Below are positions 25,366 through 34,253 of a stretch of DNA of 64,000 nt, piece after piece (position 1 is the first letter of the stretch; each line of letters opens with the position of its first letter). The stretch lies in NCBI GenBank assembly GCA_005503215.1, contig SCNS01000014.1:1-64000 (forward strand), given 5' to 3'. The position numbers were made by a program, and so were the translations under genes. The notes beneath the pieces are model-generated. The model had not been told where the DNA came from. It saw only the letters and a program-made list of their open reading frames with translations, and did not search any database. This DNA is from Sphingomonadaceae bacterium 3R27C6 (GTDB lineage Bacteria > Pseudomonadota > Alphaproteobacteria > Sphingomonadales > Sphingomonadaceae).

Positions 25366-27066
25366 TCATCCCGGCCAAGGCCGATTATATATCTCGGTCG
25401 GCCCCGGATATTCGCTGCCATCGTCCTTCCCGACCTCGCGCGCGATCAGCGCATTGGCCATGGCGTTGAGGCGCAGCAGATTTCGTCGTTGATCCGGATG
25501 CGATGCCAGGTTGACGATTTCATTGGGATCGGCCTGCGTATCGTAAAGTTCGAGGTCGTTATTCCGCGACAGCTCCGCCCAGTTTCGCGGCTGCTGGTGA
25601 TGCGCCGGCGCGAAATAGCGCGCGAACTTCCAGCGGCCGTCATGCACCCCGCGGTGCAGTCGCCGGCGCGAGAGATCGAAACGGTCCGTGAAGGGGGCGG
25701 TCGCGGGCTGTCCCGCCTTCGGCGCCCAGCCATAACCCACCGCATAGTTGAACAAATGCCCCCGAATGTCGCGTTCGGTCCGGGCAGCGGGGTCCGCCAG
25801 CAAGGGCGTCATATCGACCCCCGGCAGATTCGGACAATGCTCCTTCCGCCAGCCGGCATCCTTGCCAGCGAGCGCGAGTAGGGTCGGCGCGATGTCGACC
25901 GCGCTCATCAGGCCGCGCGACCGTCGTCCGCCCGGCACGTCGGGATGGACGATCATCATCGGCACGTTGGTTTCCTCGCGATAGATGGTGCCGCCCTTTT
26001 GCCGCATCCCGTGGGCGCCGGCGCGTTCGCCATGATCGGAGGTGAAGAGGATGATGGTGTTTTCCAACTGGCCGCTGGCTTCCAGCGCCCACAAAAGCTG
26101 GCCGATCCGCCGGTCCATGTCGCGAATGCAATTGTAGTAATAGTTGCGGAAGCGGCGCCACGACGCTTCGTCGGCGAGTTCCAGCGCGCCATAGGTGCGG
26201 ACGTTCGATGCCGCGATGCCGCGATGCGCCTCGGGCTTGCCGCTCAGATCGTCGCGGTGGAAGCTTTCGGGCAGATCGAAGCCATTATCCTCGGCATAGA
26301 GCGGGTCGCCGGGTTCGCGGCGCAGCGGCCCCAGAAGATTGGGATGCGCGCGCGATGCCGTCTGTTTTCCGGTCGCATCATAGAACATGATGTCGTGCGG
26401 ATTGAGCAGGCCGACGACCATGAACCAGGGTTTTCCGGCCGCCTTGTCGCGTTCCTTGAAATCGAGGATGCTGCGCGAGGCGTCGGCGGCGATATATTGA
26501 TCGTGCCGATAGCCGTCCCACGTCAGCCCGACCGCCTCGCCGTCGAAGCCGTAATCGTCGAAGCCATATTCTTCCATGGCCTTCTCGGTGGCCGGGTAGA
26601 TCATGCCCGACACCTGGTTCCAGTTCCGCTTTTCGTTGATCGGCGAAAGGTGCCATTTGCCCTTGTAGCTGGTGTAATAACCCGCTGCGCGCATCATATG
26701 CCCCAGCGTCGGCAGGTCGGTCGGCAGCACCGGATCGTCGGCGCCGCTCGAGTTCAGATAGATGCCCGTGCGCTGCGTGTGATGCCCCGTGAAGATCGTC
26801 GAGCGCGACGGGCTGCACGGCGTCGTCTGGACATGATAATTTTCGACGAGCAGCCCGCGCGCCATCAGTTCGCGGTGCCCCGGCAGCTTTTCGAGCAGCC
26901 CCTTCGGGAAGCTCGCGATACTCTGTTCCTGATCGGTGACGATCATCAGGATGTTGAGCTTGCGCCCGTCCGCCGCGGACACGCTGGCCCGCGCGCCCGA
27001 CGCCGCGAGCGCCCCGGCGCCGCCCAGCCCGCCTACGAATGTGCGGCGGTCAACAGTCCAAACCAT
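25366..27066 (-). CDS. Tat-exported type I sulfatase
   Basis: A 566-residue sulfatase. The N-terminus DRRTFVGGLGGAGALAASGA is a Tat signal. The active-site motif CSPSR puts the Cys to be converted to formylglycine at residue 84, and metal-binding residues are in LMIVTDQEQ and FTSDHGERAGAHGM. This Cys-type motif needs a formylglycine-generating enzyme, which is not in the window. Length and the KGKWHLSPINEKRNW segment resemble arylsulfatase A-like or carbohydrate sulfatases. It lies 34 bases after the TonB receptor gene on the same strand, so the two form an operon for a sulfated substrate. It converges on the MFS gene with a 10-base gap. Confidence 0.92.
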   Translation of the reverse strand: MVWTVDRRTFVGGLGGAGALAASGARASVSAADGRKLNILMIVTDQEQSIASFPKGLLEKLPGHRELMARGLLVENYHVQTTPCSPSRSTIFTGHHTQRTGIYLNSSGADDPVLPTDLPTLGHMMRAAGYYTSYKGKWHLSPINEKRNWNQVSGMIYPATEKAMEEYGFDDYGFDGEAVGLTWDGYRHDQYIAADASRSILDFKERDKAAGKPWFMVVGLLNPHDIMFYDATGKQTASRAHPNLLGPLRREPGDPLYAEDNGFDLPESFHRDDLSGKPEAHRGIAASNVRTYGALELADEASWRRFRNYYYNCIRDMDRRIGQLLWALEASGQLENTIILFTSDHGERAGAHGMRQKGGTIYREETNVPMMIVHPDVPGGRRSRGLMSAVDIAPTLLALAGKDAGWRKEHCPNLPGVDMTPLLADPAARTERDIRGHLFNYAVGYGWAPKAGQPATAPFTDRFDLSRRRLHRGVHDGRWKFARYFAPAHHQQPRNWAELSRNNDLELYDTQADPNEIVNLASHPDQRRNLLRLNAMANALIAREVGKDDGSEYPGPTEIYNRPWPG

Positions 27067-27100
27067 CTCAGGGCCTTTCCATGTCCAATCGATGCCGTGC

Positions 27101-29362
27101 CTAGAAACGCACGACCGCTTCCAGATTGACCGTCCGCGGCGCGTTGATCATCACGACATGGCTGTTCCCGCCGAGCAGCGGCGTGTTGATCGCCTGGCTG
27201 AAGGTCACCTCGTTCGTCAGGTTACGCCCGACGAGTGCGAGTTCCCACGCGCCATCTTCCTTGCGGATGGCGAGGCGCGCATCGAACTTCGCATAACCCG
27301 GCTGCGTATTGAGCGGGTTCAGGTCACCCTGCAGATAGGATTTCGACGTGTAGTCGGCGGCGCCGCGGGCGCTGACGATCAGGTCTTCGCTCACTGGCAC
27401 GTCGAACTGCACATAGCCCGATGCCTTCCATTCGGGCGCGCGGGTCAGGCGCACGCCGGACAGATTGTTCGTCGCGGGCGTGCAGGTCGCCGGGGCATTG
27501 TAGAGGCAGGGGCCGCCCGGATAGTCGTTATATTTCGCATCCAGGTACGCCCCCGTGGCGCCGAAGCTGACGACCGAGCTCGGCCGGTAGCGCGCCTCGA
27601 CCTCGACGCCTTGCGCGGTCGCCTTGGCGGCGTTGCCGGTGATGAAGGCCGTGCCGTTGTACGACGACACCTGCAGATTGGCGAAGCGCGTCCGGAACAG
27701 CGCGATGTCGAGGTCGAGCTTGCGGTCGAACAGGCGCATCTTCGTGCCGAGTTCCCACGCCCGCGCGCGCTCGTCGTCGAAGTCGAAACGGCCGTTATTG
27801 TTGCGGATATTATAGAGGAGCAGGCCGTCGTTCGACAGGAACCCCCCGCCCTTCGTCCCCGTCGCATAGCTGACATAGGCCGAGACCGCCGGGCTGAATT
27901 CGTAACGGAGGCGGAGCGAATAATCCCAAAGTTTCTCGGTGCGGCTGCCGCTGATGTCGAAATCCAGATTGTTCGCGGGGATGCGCGGACCGACATTGGT
28001 GCTCGTCCCGCGCGCCTCCTTCTTTTCATGGCTGTAGCGCAGGCTGCCGCTGAAGGTCAGCGCATCGGTCAGTTCGGCCTCGACGATCGCAAAGGGCGAC
28101 AGCGACCAGGACGACTGGGTGAAGCCGCGCTTCCCCTCGGCCTGCGGCAGCGTCGTCCCCACCAGATTGCCATTGAAGCTGACGAGCTGCAAAATATCGA
28201 GGTCGGCGTCGGCATAGGTGGCGCCGAATGCGAGGTTGATACCCGCCGCGACATCGCGCGAGACGCGCAGTTCCTGAAAGAACTGGCTGCTCTCTTCGGC
28301 CTGCAATGTGTTGAGCAGGTTGATCGGGCCGGGAATCGTGTTGAACGTACGCTCCGAATCCACCGCCTGATAGGCGGTGATCGAGGTGACCGTCCAGTCG
28401 CCCGGGGTCCAGTTCATCGTCATCGCGCCGGTGCGCGACTTGGTGACATCATATTCCTTGGGGAAGCCGCGGCTGAACCGCCAGAAACCGGGCTTGTCCT
28501 GCGCATCGGCGCCGCCGCTGGCATTGCGGATGATGTTGCAGAGGTTGCAGTTCGGATTGCCGATATTGTTATAGACGGCGTTCGATCCGTTGATCTCGTT
28601 GCGGAACCCCTCGGCCTTGAGCAGGATTTCGAAATCGTCGCTCGGTTCCCACAGCAATTGCGCGCGCCCCGAGCGGTATTTCGACCCATTGTCGTCGAAA
28701 CCCGTCAGCCGGTTTTCGATATAGCCGTCGGCCTGCCCGGCGCCGCCGCTCAGCCGGACGCTCAGCGTGTCGCTGATCGGCCCCGACAGATAGCCGCTGA
28801 AATTCATGCCGCCCTCGGCCAGTTCGGTTCCGGCGCGGAACTCGGCCTCGAAATCGCGGGTCGGGCGGCGCGTCACCATGCTGATCGCGCCGGCATTGGT
28901 GTTCTTGCCGAACAGCGCACCCTGCGGTCCGCGCACGACCTCGATGCGTTCGACATCGAGGAACGGCACCTGCAACGACCGCGCGCGGCTGGAATAGACG
29001 CCGTCGACGAACAGCCCGACCGATTGCTCGAACGCCAGATTGTTCGCGCCCGATCCGAGCCCGCGGATCGTGATCGCGTAATTGCCGTTGGTGTTGTCGA
29101 TCTGGAGATTGGGAACCGACGACTGAAGATCGGTGAACAGGCGCTGGCCCTGCTGCTCGATCGCGGCGCCGGTGACGACGCCCACCGAAATCGGCACTTC
29201 CTGAAGCGTCTGCGGGCGGCGCGAGGCGGTGACGATGATGTCTTCGCTAGCCGCATCGGTCGCCGCGGCCGCTTCGGCCTCCTGCGCCGCCGCGGGGTGG
29301 GCAGCCGCGATCATCAAGCTTCCGGTGGCGAGCGCCGTCAAGGCCCGGTGGTGGCGTGTCAT
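27101..29362 (-). CDS. TonB-dependent receptor linked to the sulfatase
   Basis: A 753-residue outer-membrane receptor with a signal peptide ending AAAHPAAAQ, a TonB-box region (DIIVTASRRPQTLQEVPISV), a plug (ITIRGLGSGANNLAFEQSVGLFVDGVYSSR, VRGPQGALFGKN) and a barrel ending NLEAVVRF. This plug type is the FecA/CirA-like class abundant in sphingomonads, distinct from the receptor at 19650-22400. The start at 29362 begins the signal peptide; a TTG at 29449 would add 29 unlikely residues. It is co-transcribed with the sulfatase and divergent from a TetR gene. The ligand is unknown. Confidence 0.92.
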   Translation of the reverse strand: MTRHHRALTALATGSLMIAAAHPAAAQEAEAAAATDAASEDIIVTASRRPQTLQEVPISVGVVTGAAIEQQGQRLFTDLQSSVPNLQIDNTNGNYAITIRGLGSGANNLAFEQSVGLFVDGVYSSRARSLQVPFLDVERIEVVRGPQGALFGKNTNAGAISMVTRRPTRDFEAEFRAGTELAEGGMNFSGYLSGPISDTLSVRLSGGAGQADGYIENRLTGFDDNGSKYRSGRAQLLWEPSDDFEILLKAEGFRNEINGSNAVYNNIGNPNCNLCNIIRNASGGADAQDKPGFWRFSRGFPKEYDVTKSRTGAMTMNWTPGDWTVTSITAYQAVDSERTFNTIPGPINLLNTLQAEESSQFFQELRVSRDVAAGINLAFGATYADADLDILQLVSFNGNLVGTTLPQAEGKRGFTQSSWSLSPFAIVEAELTDALTFSGSLRYSHEKKEARGTSTNVGPRIPANNLDFDISGSRTEKLWDYSLRLRYEFSPAVSAYVSYATGTKGGGFLSNDGLLLYNIRNNNGRFDFDDERARAWELGTKMRLFDRKLDLDIALFRTRFANLQVSSYNGTAFITGNAAKATAQGVEVEARYRPSSVVSFGATGAYLDAKYNDYPGGPCLYNAPATCTPATNNLSGVRLTRAPEWKASGYVQFDVPVSEDLIVSARGAADYTSKSYLQGDLNPLNTQPGYAKFDARLAIRKEDGAWELALVGRNLTNEVTFSQAINTPLLGGNSHVVMINAPRTVNLEAVVRF

Positions 29363-29443
29363 CCCTCTCTCTCCCATGTTCGCGGCCAACGCCCCCGGAG
29401 GCGCGTTCCCAGCGCCCTCGACTCCGCAGCCTCCCATATTATG

Positions 29444-29455
29444 TATCAAGTGATA
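29444..29455. promoter_or_regulatory. Inverted repeat between TonB receptor and tetR genes
   Basis: TATCA and TGATA flank AG in a clearly AT-rich patch (about 29430-29510) in the 247-base divergent gap. It is a candidate operator or promoter element for the receptor-sulfatase operon. The arms are short, so the call is weak. Confidence 0.3.
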
Positions 29456-29609
29456 TATTTCGAAATGACCGAAATCAATAGCATTCTAAGTATTTTTTCA
29501 AAGGGCGCCAAAAGCCCGATATTCCGCCGTAAACCGGATGTTTGCCAACGTGCGGGCATTTGCTTTACGCATGGTAGGCCGGTTGCGGCGAAGCGCTTTG
29601 AGGTTGATC

Positions 29610-30305
29610 ATGACGATGGGAGATTCGGTCGAAGGGCCCGTTGCACAGCCCGGAAGAGACGCGGTGTCGAACGCGTCGCGCAAGGGCGACCAATCGCGTC
29701 AGCGCATATTGGACGCGGCGCTGATCGAGTTCGGGGCGGCGGGATTCAGATCCGCGACCACGCGCCGCATCGCCGAACGGGCGAAGACGACGCTTCCGCC
29801 GCTGAACTATTATTTCGGCAGCAAGGAAGGACTGTATCGCGCGTGCGCCGAAGAGATTGTGGCGCGTTTCGAACACGCGAACCACGACGCCGGGGCCGCG
29901 GCAAGGCGGACCATCGAGGCGGAATCGGGCCCGGAAGAAGCGCGCGACGCGCTCAAAAAGCTGATGGCCGCATCGGTGGACCTGATATTGGGTAACGAGA
30001 CCTATGGCCTCGGCAGCGGAATCATCGCCCGCGAACTCGCCGAGCCGGGTCCGGCCTTCGATATCTTTTACGACCGCCTTTGGTTGCCCGGCATCGAACG
30101 CAACGCACGGCTGATATCGCGGATCAAGTCGGAACCCGACGTGTCCGCTGAATCGCGCGTGCAATCGATCTTGCTCGTATCGAGCATCCCGTCGTTCCAT
30201 ACCCGGAGGGTCGTCGCGCAAAAGGCCATGGGCTGGTCGGCAATCGGCGCCGCGGAGCTAGCGCTTGTCACGAAAGTCCTGCATCTCCAGATCGACCGGA
30301 TGTAA
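29610..30305 (+). CDS. TetR-family regulator
   Basis: A 231-residue regulator with an N-terminal HTH at about residues 25-70 (RQRILDAALIEFGAAGFRSATTRRIAERAKTTLPPLNYYFGSKEGLYRA) and a helical ligand/dimer domain of the CerR/DUF1956 type (IIARELAEPGPAFDIFYDRLWLP). The start was placed at 29610 after a GAGG ribosome site; in-frame starts at 29538 and 29616 are possible. It is divergent from the receptor-sulfatase operon and probably controls it. A palindromic repeat 26 bases after the stop separates it from trxA. Confidence 0.88.
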   Translation: MTMGDSVEGPVAQPGRDAVSNASRKGDQSRQRILDAALIEFGAAGFRSATTRRIAERAKTTLPPLNYYFGSKEGLYRACAEEIVARFEHANHDAGAAARRTIEAESGPEEARDALKKLMAASVDLILGNETYGLGSGIIARELAEPGPAFDIFYDRLWLPGIERNARLISRIKSEPDVSAESRVQSILLVSSIPSFHTRRVVAQKAMGWSAIGAAELALVTKVLHLQIDRM

Positions 30306-30331
30306 GCTCGATGGCTGAGCTCAAATAATAT

Positions 30332-30360
30332 CGTCACCCCGGACTTGGTCCGGGATGACG
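30332..30360. repeat. Palindromic repeat between tetR and trxA genes
   Basis: A 29-base hairpin with CGTCA/TGACG ends, CCCCGGAC/GTCCGGG inner arms, a TTG loop and one mismatch. It lies between two convergent genes and may act as a two-way terminator. Its CGTCA...TGACG ends recall the hairpins at 46941-47012. Confidence 0.65.
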
Positions 30361-30368
30361 AAACAGGG

Positions 30369-30689
30369 TCAGAGCGCGCCTTCGAGCCAGCCCTTGAGCG
30401 CGCTCTTCGGCGCCGCGCCGACCTTGGTGTCGGCGATCTCGCCATTTTTGAACAGGATCATCGTCGGAATGCCGCGCACGCCATATTTGCCCGGCGCGTC
30501 GGGATTTTCGTCGATGTTGATCTTGGCGATCACCACCTTGCCCGCGAGTTCGTCGGAGATTTCCTCGAGCGACGGGCCGATCATCTTGCACGGACCGCAC
30601 CATTCGGCCCAGAAATCGACGAGCACGGGGGTGTCGCTGTCGAGCACGTCGCTCTGGAAGCTGGCGTCGGTGATCGCTTTGGTACTCAT
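30369..30689 (-). CDS. trxA: Thioredoxin
   Basis: A 106-residue cytoplasmic disulfide reductant with the active site WCGPC (Cys31, Cys34), the conserved [11 protein letters not shown] segment and the cis-proline in [12 protein letters not shown]. It is the last gene of the leftward block that starts with divL, lying 33 bases after addA, the position it holds in many alphaproteobacteria. This supports the housekeeping trxA rather than a specialised paralogue. Confidence 0.97.
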   Translation of the reverse strand: MSTKAITDASFQSDVLDSDTPVLVDFWAEWCGPCKMIGPSLEEISDELAGKVVIAKINIDENPDAPGKYGVRGIPTMILFKNGEIADTKVGAAPKSALKGWLEGAL

Positions 30690-30722
30690 AGTCTGAACTC
30701 CTGAAATATCGTTGCCTTCAAG

Positions 30723-33700
30723 CTAAGGCGTCGGCGCGTCCGGCTCAAGGGTTGAACCCGGCAAATTCGCCTTGGTTGCGGGCAAGCCCGGCTTGTACGC
30801 ATCGAGCAGATCATCGCCCGGCACGACCAGCCGGGGTCCGGCCGTATAGAGCAACGCCGCCTCGACGCGCCGGCCGGGAAAAATCACCCGCAGCGCATCG
30901 CGATAGGCCGCCATCTGCCGCAGATAGGCGGGCGCGACATCGGCGGCGTGCGCCGGCACATGCCGCCCGGTCTTATAGTCGATCACCGTTACCGTGTCGG
31001 GCGTGACGAGCAGCCGGTCGACGATTCCCGCCACGACCACGCCATCAACGACCGCCGACAGCGGCACTTCGCCCAGCGAACCGGGGCCGAAGAGCGCGGC
31101 GTGCGCCGGATCCTCGAGAACGCCAAGCACCTCGTCGACCATCGCCGCGCGCGCGCCCTCGTCAAGCGCCGCCGCCTGTACCGAAAGCCAGTGCAACGCG
31201 GCAGCGCGCCGGCGCCCGGTCAGGACCGGCGGCAACCGTTCGAACAGCGCGTGGAGCAGCAAACCGCGCTCGACCGCGACCGCACGCTCGCCCCCCTGCG
31301 GCGGCGACGCGACATCGTCCTCGCCCAGCGCCGATGGCGCGAGCGGCCGCGGCGGGCGCGCCTCCTCGGGGGCGGGCTTCGTTGCCCAAGACGGCACGAC
31401 GACGGGCGGCGCCGCTTGCCGTGCCTTGTCCTTCGGCGGACGCGCCCATTTCTTCGGCTGCACCGCATAAACCCGCTTGCGGCCCCAGCGCGGCCCGGCA
31501 TCCTGCCAATCGGCGCCCATGTCGGCCATCACCGCATCGACCGCGCTGTGCCAATTATTGTCGGGCAGCGTGCGGTCGGCGGTCTTGGTGATCCCGGTGA
31601 CCACCAGCAATTCCTCGGCGCGCGTCATCGCGACATAGAGCAAGCGCCAATGCTCCTCGCGCTCGGCCGCTTCCTTGTCGTCATGCGCCTTGGCGATCGC
31701 GCCGTGCCGTTCGTCCTTGCCCAGCCCGAATACCGGCAGCTTCTCCCACGCCCCCATCGACACGTCGAAGGTCAGGCGCCGCGGCCGCGGATCGTCGGTC
31801 GCGTCGGCGAGGATGACGATCGGCGCCTGCAGCCCCTTGGACCCGTGCACCGTCATCACCCGCACAACGTCGCTGCGCGCCTCGGTCTGGCGTTTGATCT
31901 CGGCCGTGCTGGCGGCGATGTGGGCGAGGAAGCCGAGCAGCGACGGCGCCTCCCGCCGTTCGAAGGCGAGCGCCTGCCCGAGCAATTCGTCGATCGGATC
32001 GCGCGCTTCGCGGCCCAGCCGGCGGTAGAGCTTGTGCCGCCCGCCCAACGGCCCCGACAAGATGGCATCGAGGAAACGGAAGGGCGTGGTGAAGTCGGCC
32101 ATGCCGAGCAATCCGCGCAAGGCCGCCATCGTTTCGGGCGGCGCTTCGCTTTCGCGCGCGCGGAGCTGTTCCCACAAGGCGCGGCCCTTGCGGCCATGAG
32201 CAAAGCCGAACAGATCGTCCTGCGTCCAGCCGAGCAGCGGCGAGACAAGCAAGGCGGCGAGGTTGAGGTCGTCGAGCGGCTGGACCGCGAAGCGCATCGC
32301 CGCGAGCAGATCCTGCACCGCGAGCGACTGCGTCAGCGAAAAACGATCGACCCCCGCGACCGGCACGTGCCGCGATTGCAGCCGCGCGACGATCCGCGCC
32401 GCAAGGTCGCGGCGGCGACGGACGAGGATCAATATATCGCCCGGCGCGACGCTCCGCCCGTCCTTGCCATGTTCGATCCAGTCCTGCACCTCGTCGGCGA
32501 TCGCGCGCGACAGGCGCAGGCTTGCGGGGTCGCTCGCCGCCGCAGAGGAGTCGCCCGGTCCGGCGTCTTCGTCGCCGTCCTCGCGATCGCCCTCGTCGTC
32601 GGCGGCGGCATCGAGCGCCTTGCCGACCGGCAGCGGTTCCCACAGCTCGACGCGGCCCGCGCGGTCGCGGTTGAAATCGGCGGGGATGTGCGGCGGCTCG
32701 TCGCTTTCCAGCCCCATCAGTTCGGGCGCGCCCGCCGCGATCCATGCATCGACGACGTCGAGCACCGCGGGGCTTGAGCGGTAGTTGGTGTCGAGATCGA
32801 CATCCTCGAACGGCCTGCCGCCCGCCGCCGCGCGCTCGCCAAAGCGGATTCGCGCCGCCTCGAACGCCGCGGGTTCGGTGCCCTGAAAGCCGAAGATCGC
32901 CTGCTTGCGGTCGCCGACGGTGAACATCGTGCGGACGCGGTCGTCCTTCGCGCCCAGCCCGGCGAAAAACTCCGCCGCGAGCGACAGGATGATCGCCCAT
33001 TGCCGCGCGTTGGTGTCCTGCGCCTCGTCGACCAATATATGATCGGTGCGCTGGTCGAGCTTGAAGCGCACCCAGTCGCCGAAATCGCCGGTGGCCAGCA
33101 GGTGCCCGGCGATGCTGATCAGGTCGTCGAAATCGGCATAGCCCTTGTCGCGCTTGGCGAACGCATAGGCTTCGGCAAAGCGGCTGCCGAGGTCCCACGC
33201 CGCCGCCAGCTCGTCGGCGACCTGCATCGCGGTGGCGGTGGCCAAAAGATCGCCGGTGGCAGCAACGATCCGTTCGGCGGCGCCAAGACAGCCGCGCATC
33301 GCGCCCTTTTCCTTGGTGTAGTCGGCGCGCAGATCGCCCGTCCCGGTCAGGAAGCAGCCGCGCACCGCAGCCAGCATCGCCGCGCGTCCACGCGAATCGG
33401 CGCGGTGCCAGTCGTCCATGATATCGGCGCGCGCATCGCCGGTCTTGGTCGCCCAGTCGCGGCCGCTGAGCGCGACGGCCGCGATATCGGCATCGGCAAT
33501 GGCGCCGCCCGCAATCGCCGCCGCGCGCCAGTCGGCGGGGTCACCCTGCGGCAGGCCGAGCGCCGTTCGCAAATCGGTCGGCCGTGGTGCAAGGCGCGGC
33601 GCATTCGCTGCGGTAAAGCTGCTCGCGCAGCGCGCGAGGAAGGCGATCGCGGCATCCTGCCCCAACCGGCGCGACAGCATCGCGGCGATGCTTCGCATAA

Positions 33701-34253
33701 GGTCGCCGTCGTCCCCCGATTGCGACAAGAGCTTGCCCAGCACCTCGCGTTGCAGCGCGCGCGCCTCGCTGTCTTCGAGCGCGCGGAACCCCGGTAATAT
33801 CCGCGCCTCGAGCGGGAAGCTGGCGAGCAAGGTCTGGCAAAAACTGTGGATCGTCTGGACGCGAACCGCACCGCCGGGGCTGTCGATGACCGTCGCGAAC
33901 AAGGATCGCGCGCGTTCGATCAGCGCCGGGACGCCGCGGTCATAGCCGATGAATTCAAGGTCCAATCCGAGCGCCCGGAGTTCGGTGCGCAGGTCGCCGT
34001 CGTCCATCCGCACCCACATCGCGAGCCGCTCGTGGATGCGGTGCGCCATTTCGGCGGCGCCCGCCTTGGTGAAGGTGATGCACAGGATCGCCTCGGGCGA
34101 CACGCCTTCGAGCATGAGGCGCAGCACGCGCGCCGACAGCACCTGCGTCTTGCCCGTCCCCGCCGACGCGCCCAGCCAGACATGATCGTCGGGCTGCGCC
34201 GCGGCGCGCTGCCCGACATCGAGCATTTTGAGCAGCTTGTCGGGATCGATCAT
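30723..34253 (-). CDS. addA: AddA helicase-nuclease subunit of double-strand break repair
   Basis: A 1176-residue UvrD-like ATPase and nuclease. Walker A lies at about 28-36 (GASAGTGKT), followed by CITFTKAGAAEMAHRI (motif Ia), VDEAQDTNARQW (Walker B/motif II), VGDRKQAIFGFQG (motif III) and MTVHGSKGLQAPIV (motif V). The C-terminus carries the RecB-like nuclease motif VTVIDYKTGRHVP. It overlaps addB by four bases (ATGA). With AddB it resects broken ends and loads RecA after a Chi-like signal. The C-terminal third is shorter than in Bacillus AddA but normal for alphaproteobacteria. Confidence 0.96.
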   Translation of the reverse strand: MIDPDKLLKMLDVGQRAAAQPDDHVWLGASAGTGKTQVLSARVLRLMLEGVSPEAILCITFTKAGAAEMAHRIHERLAMWVRMDDGDLRTELRALGLDLEFIGYDRGVPALIERARSLFATVIDSPGGAVRVQTIHSFCQTLLASFPLEARILPGFRALEDSEARALQREVLGKLLSQSGDDGDLMRSIAAMLSRRLGQDAAIAFLARCASSFTAANAPRLAPRPTDLRTALGLPQGDPADWRAAAIAGGAIADADIAAVALSGRDWATKTGDARADIMDDWHRADSRGRAAMLAAVRGCFLTGTGDLRADYTKEKGAMRGCLGAAERIVAATGDLLATATAMQVADELAAAWDLGSRFAEAYAFAKRDKGYADFDDLISIAGHLLATGDFGDWVRFKLDQRTDHILVDEAQDTNARQWAIILSLAAEFFAGLGAKDDRVRTMFTVGDRKQAIFGFQGTEPAAFEAARIRFGERAAAGGRPFEDVDLDTNYRSSPAVLDVVDAWIAAGAPELMGLESDEPPHIPADFNRDRAGRVELWEPLPVGKALDAAADDEGDREDGDEDAGPGDSSAAASDPASLRLSRAIADEVQDWIEHGKDGRSVAPGDILILVRRRRDLAARIVARLQSRHVPVAGVDRFSLTQSLAVQDLLAAMRFAVQPLDDLNLAALLVSPLLGWTQDDLFGFAHGRKGRALWEQLRARESEAPPETMAALRGLLGMADFTTPFRFLDAILSGPLGGRHKLYRRLGREARDPIDELLGQALAFERREAPSLLGFLAHIAASTAEIKRQTEARSDVVRVMTVHGSKGLQAPIVILADATDDPRPRRLTFDVSMGAWEKLPVFGLGKDERHGAIAKAHDDKEAAEREEHWRLLYVAMTRAEELLVVTGITKTADRTLPDNNWHSAVDAVMADMGADWQDAGPRWGRKRVYAVQPKKWARPPKDKARQAAPPVVVPSWATKPAPEEARPPRPLAPSALGEDDVASPPQGGERAVAVERGLLLHALFERLPPVLTGRRRAAALHWLSVQAAALDEGARAAMVDEVLGVLEDPAHAALFGPGSLGEVPLSAVVDGVVVAGIVDRLLVTPDTVTVIDYKTGRHVPAHAADVAPAYLRQMAAYRDALRVIFPGRRVEAALLYTAGPRLVVPGDDLLDAYKPGLPATKANLPGSTLEPDAPTP

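Noticed and set aside
26936-29995. About 1000-codon plus-strand frame across the sulfatase start, the TonB receptor and the tetR start
   Set aside because: It overlaps three confident genes and has no domain, signal peptide or ribosome site; third-position bias alone keeps it open.
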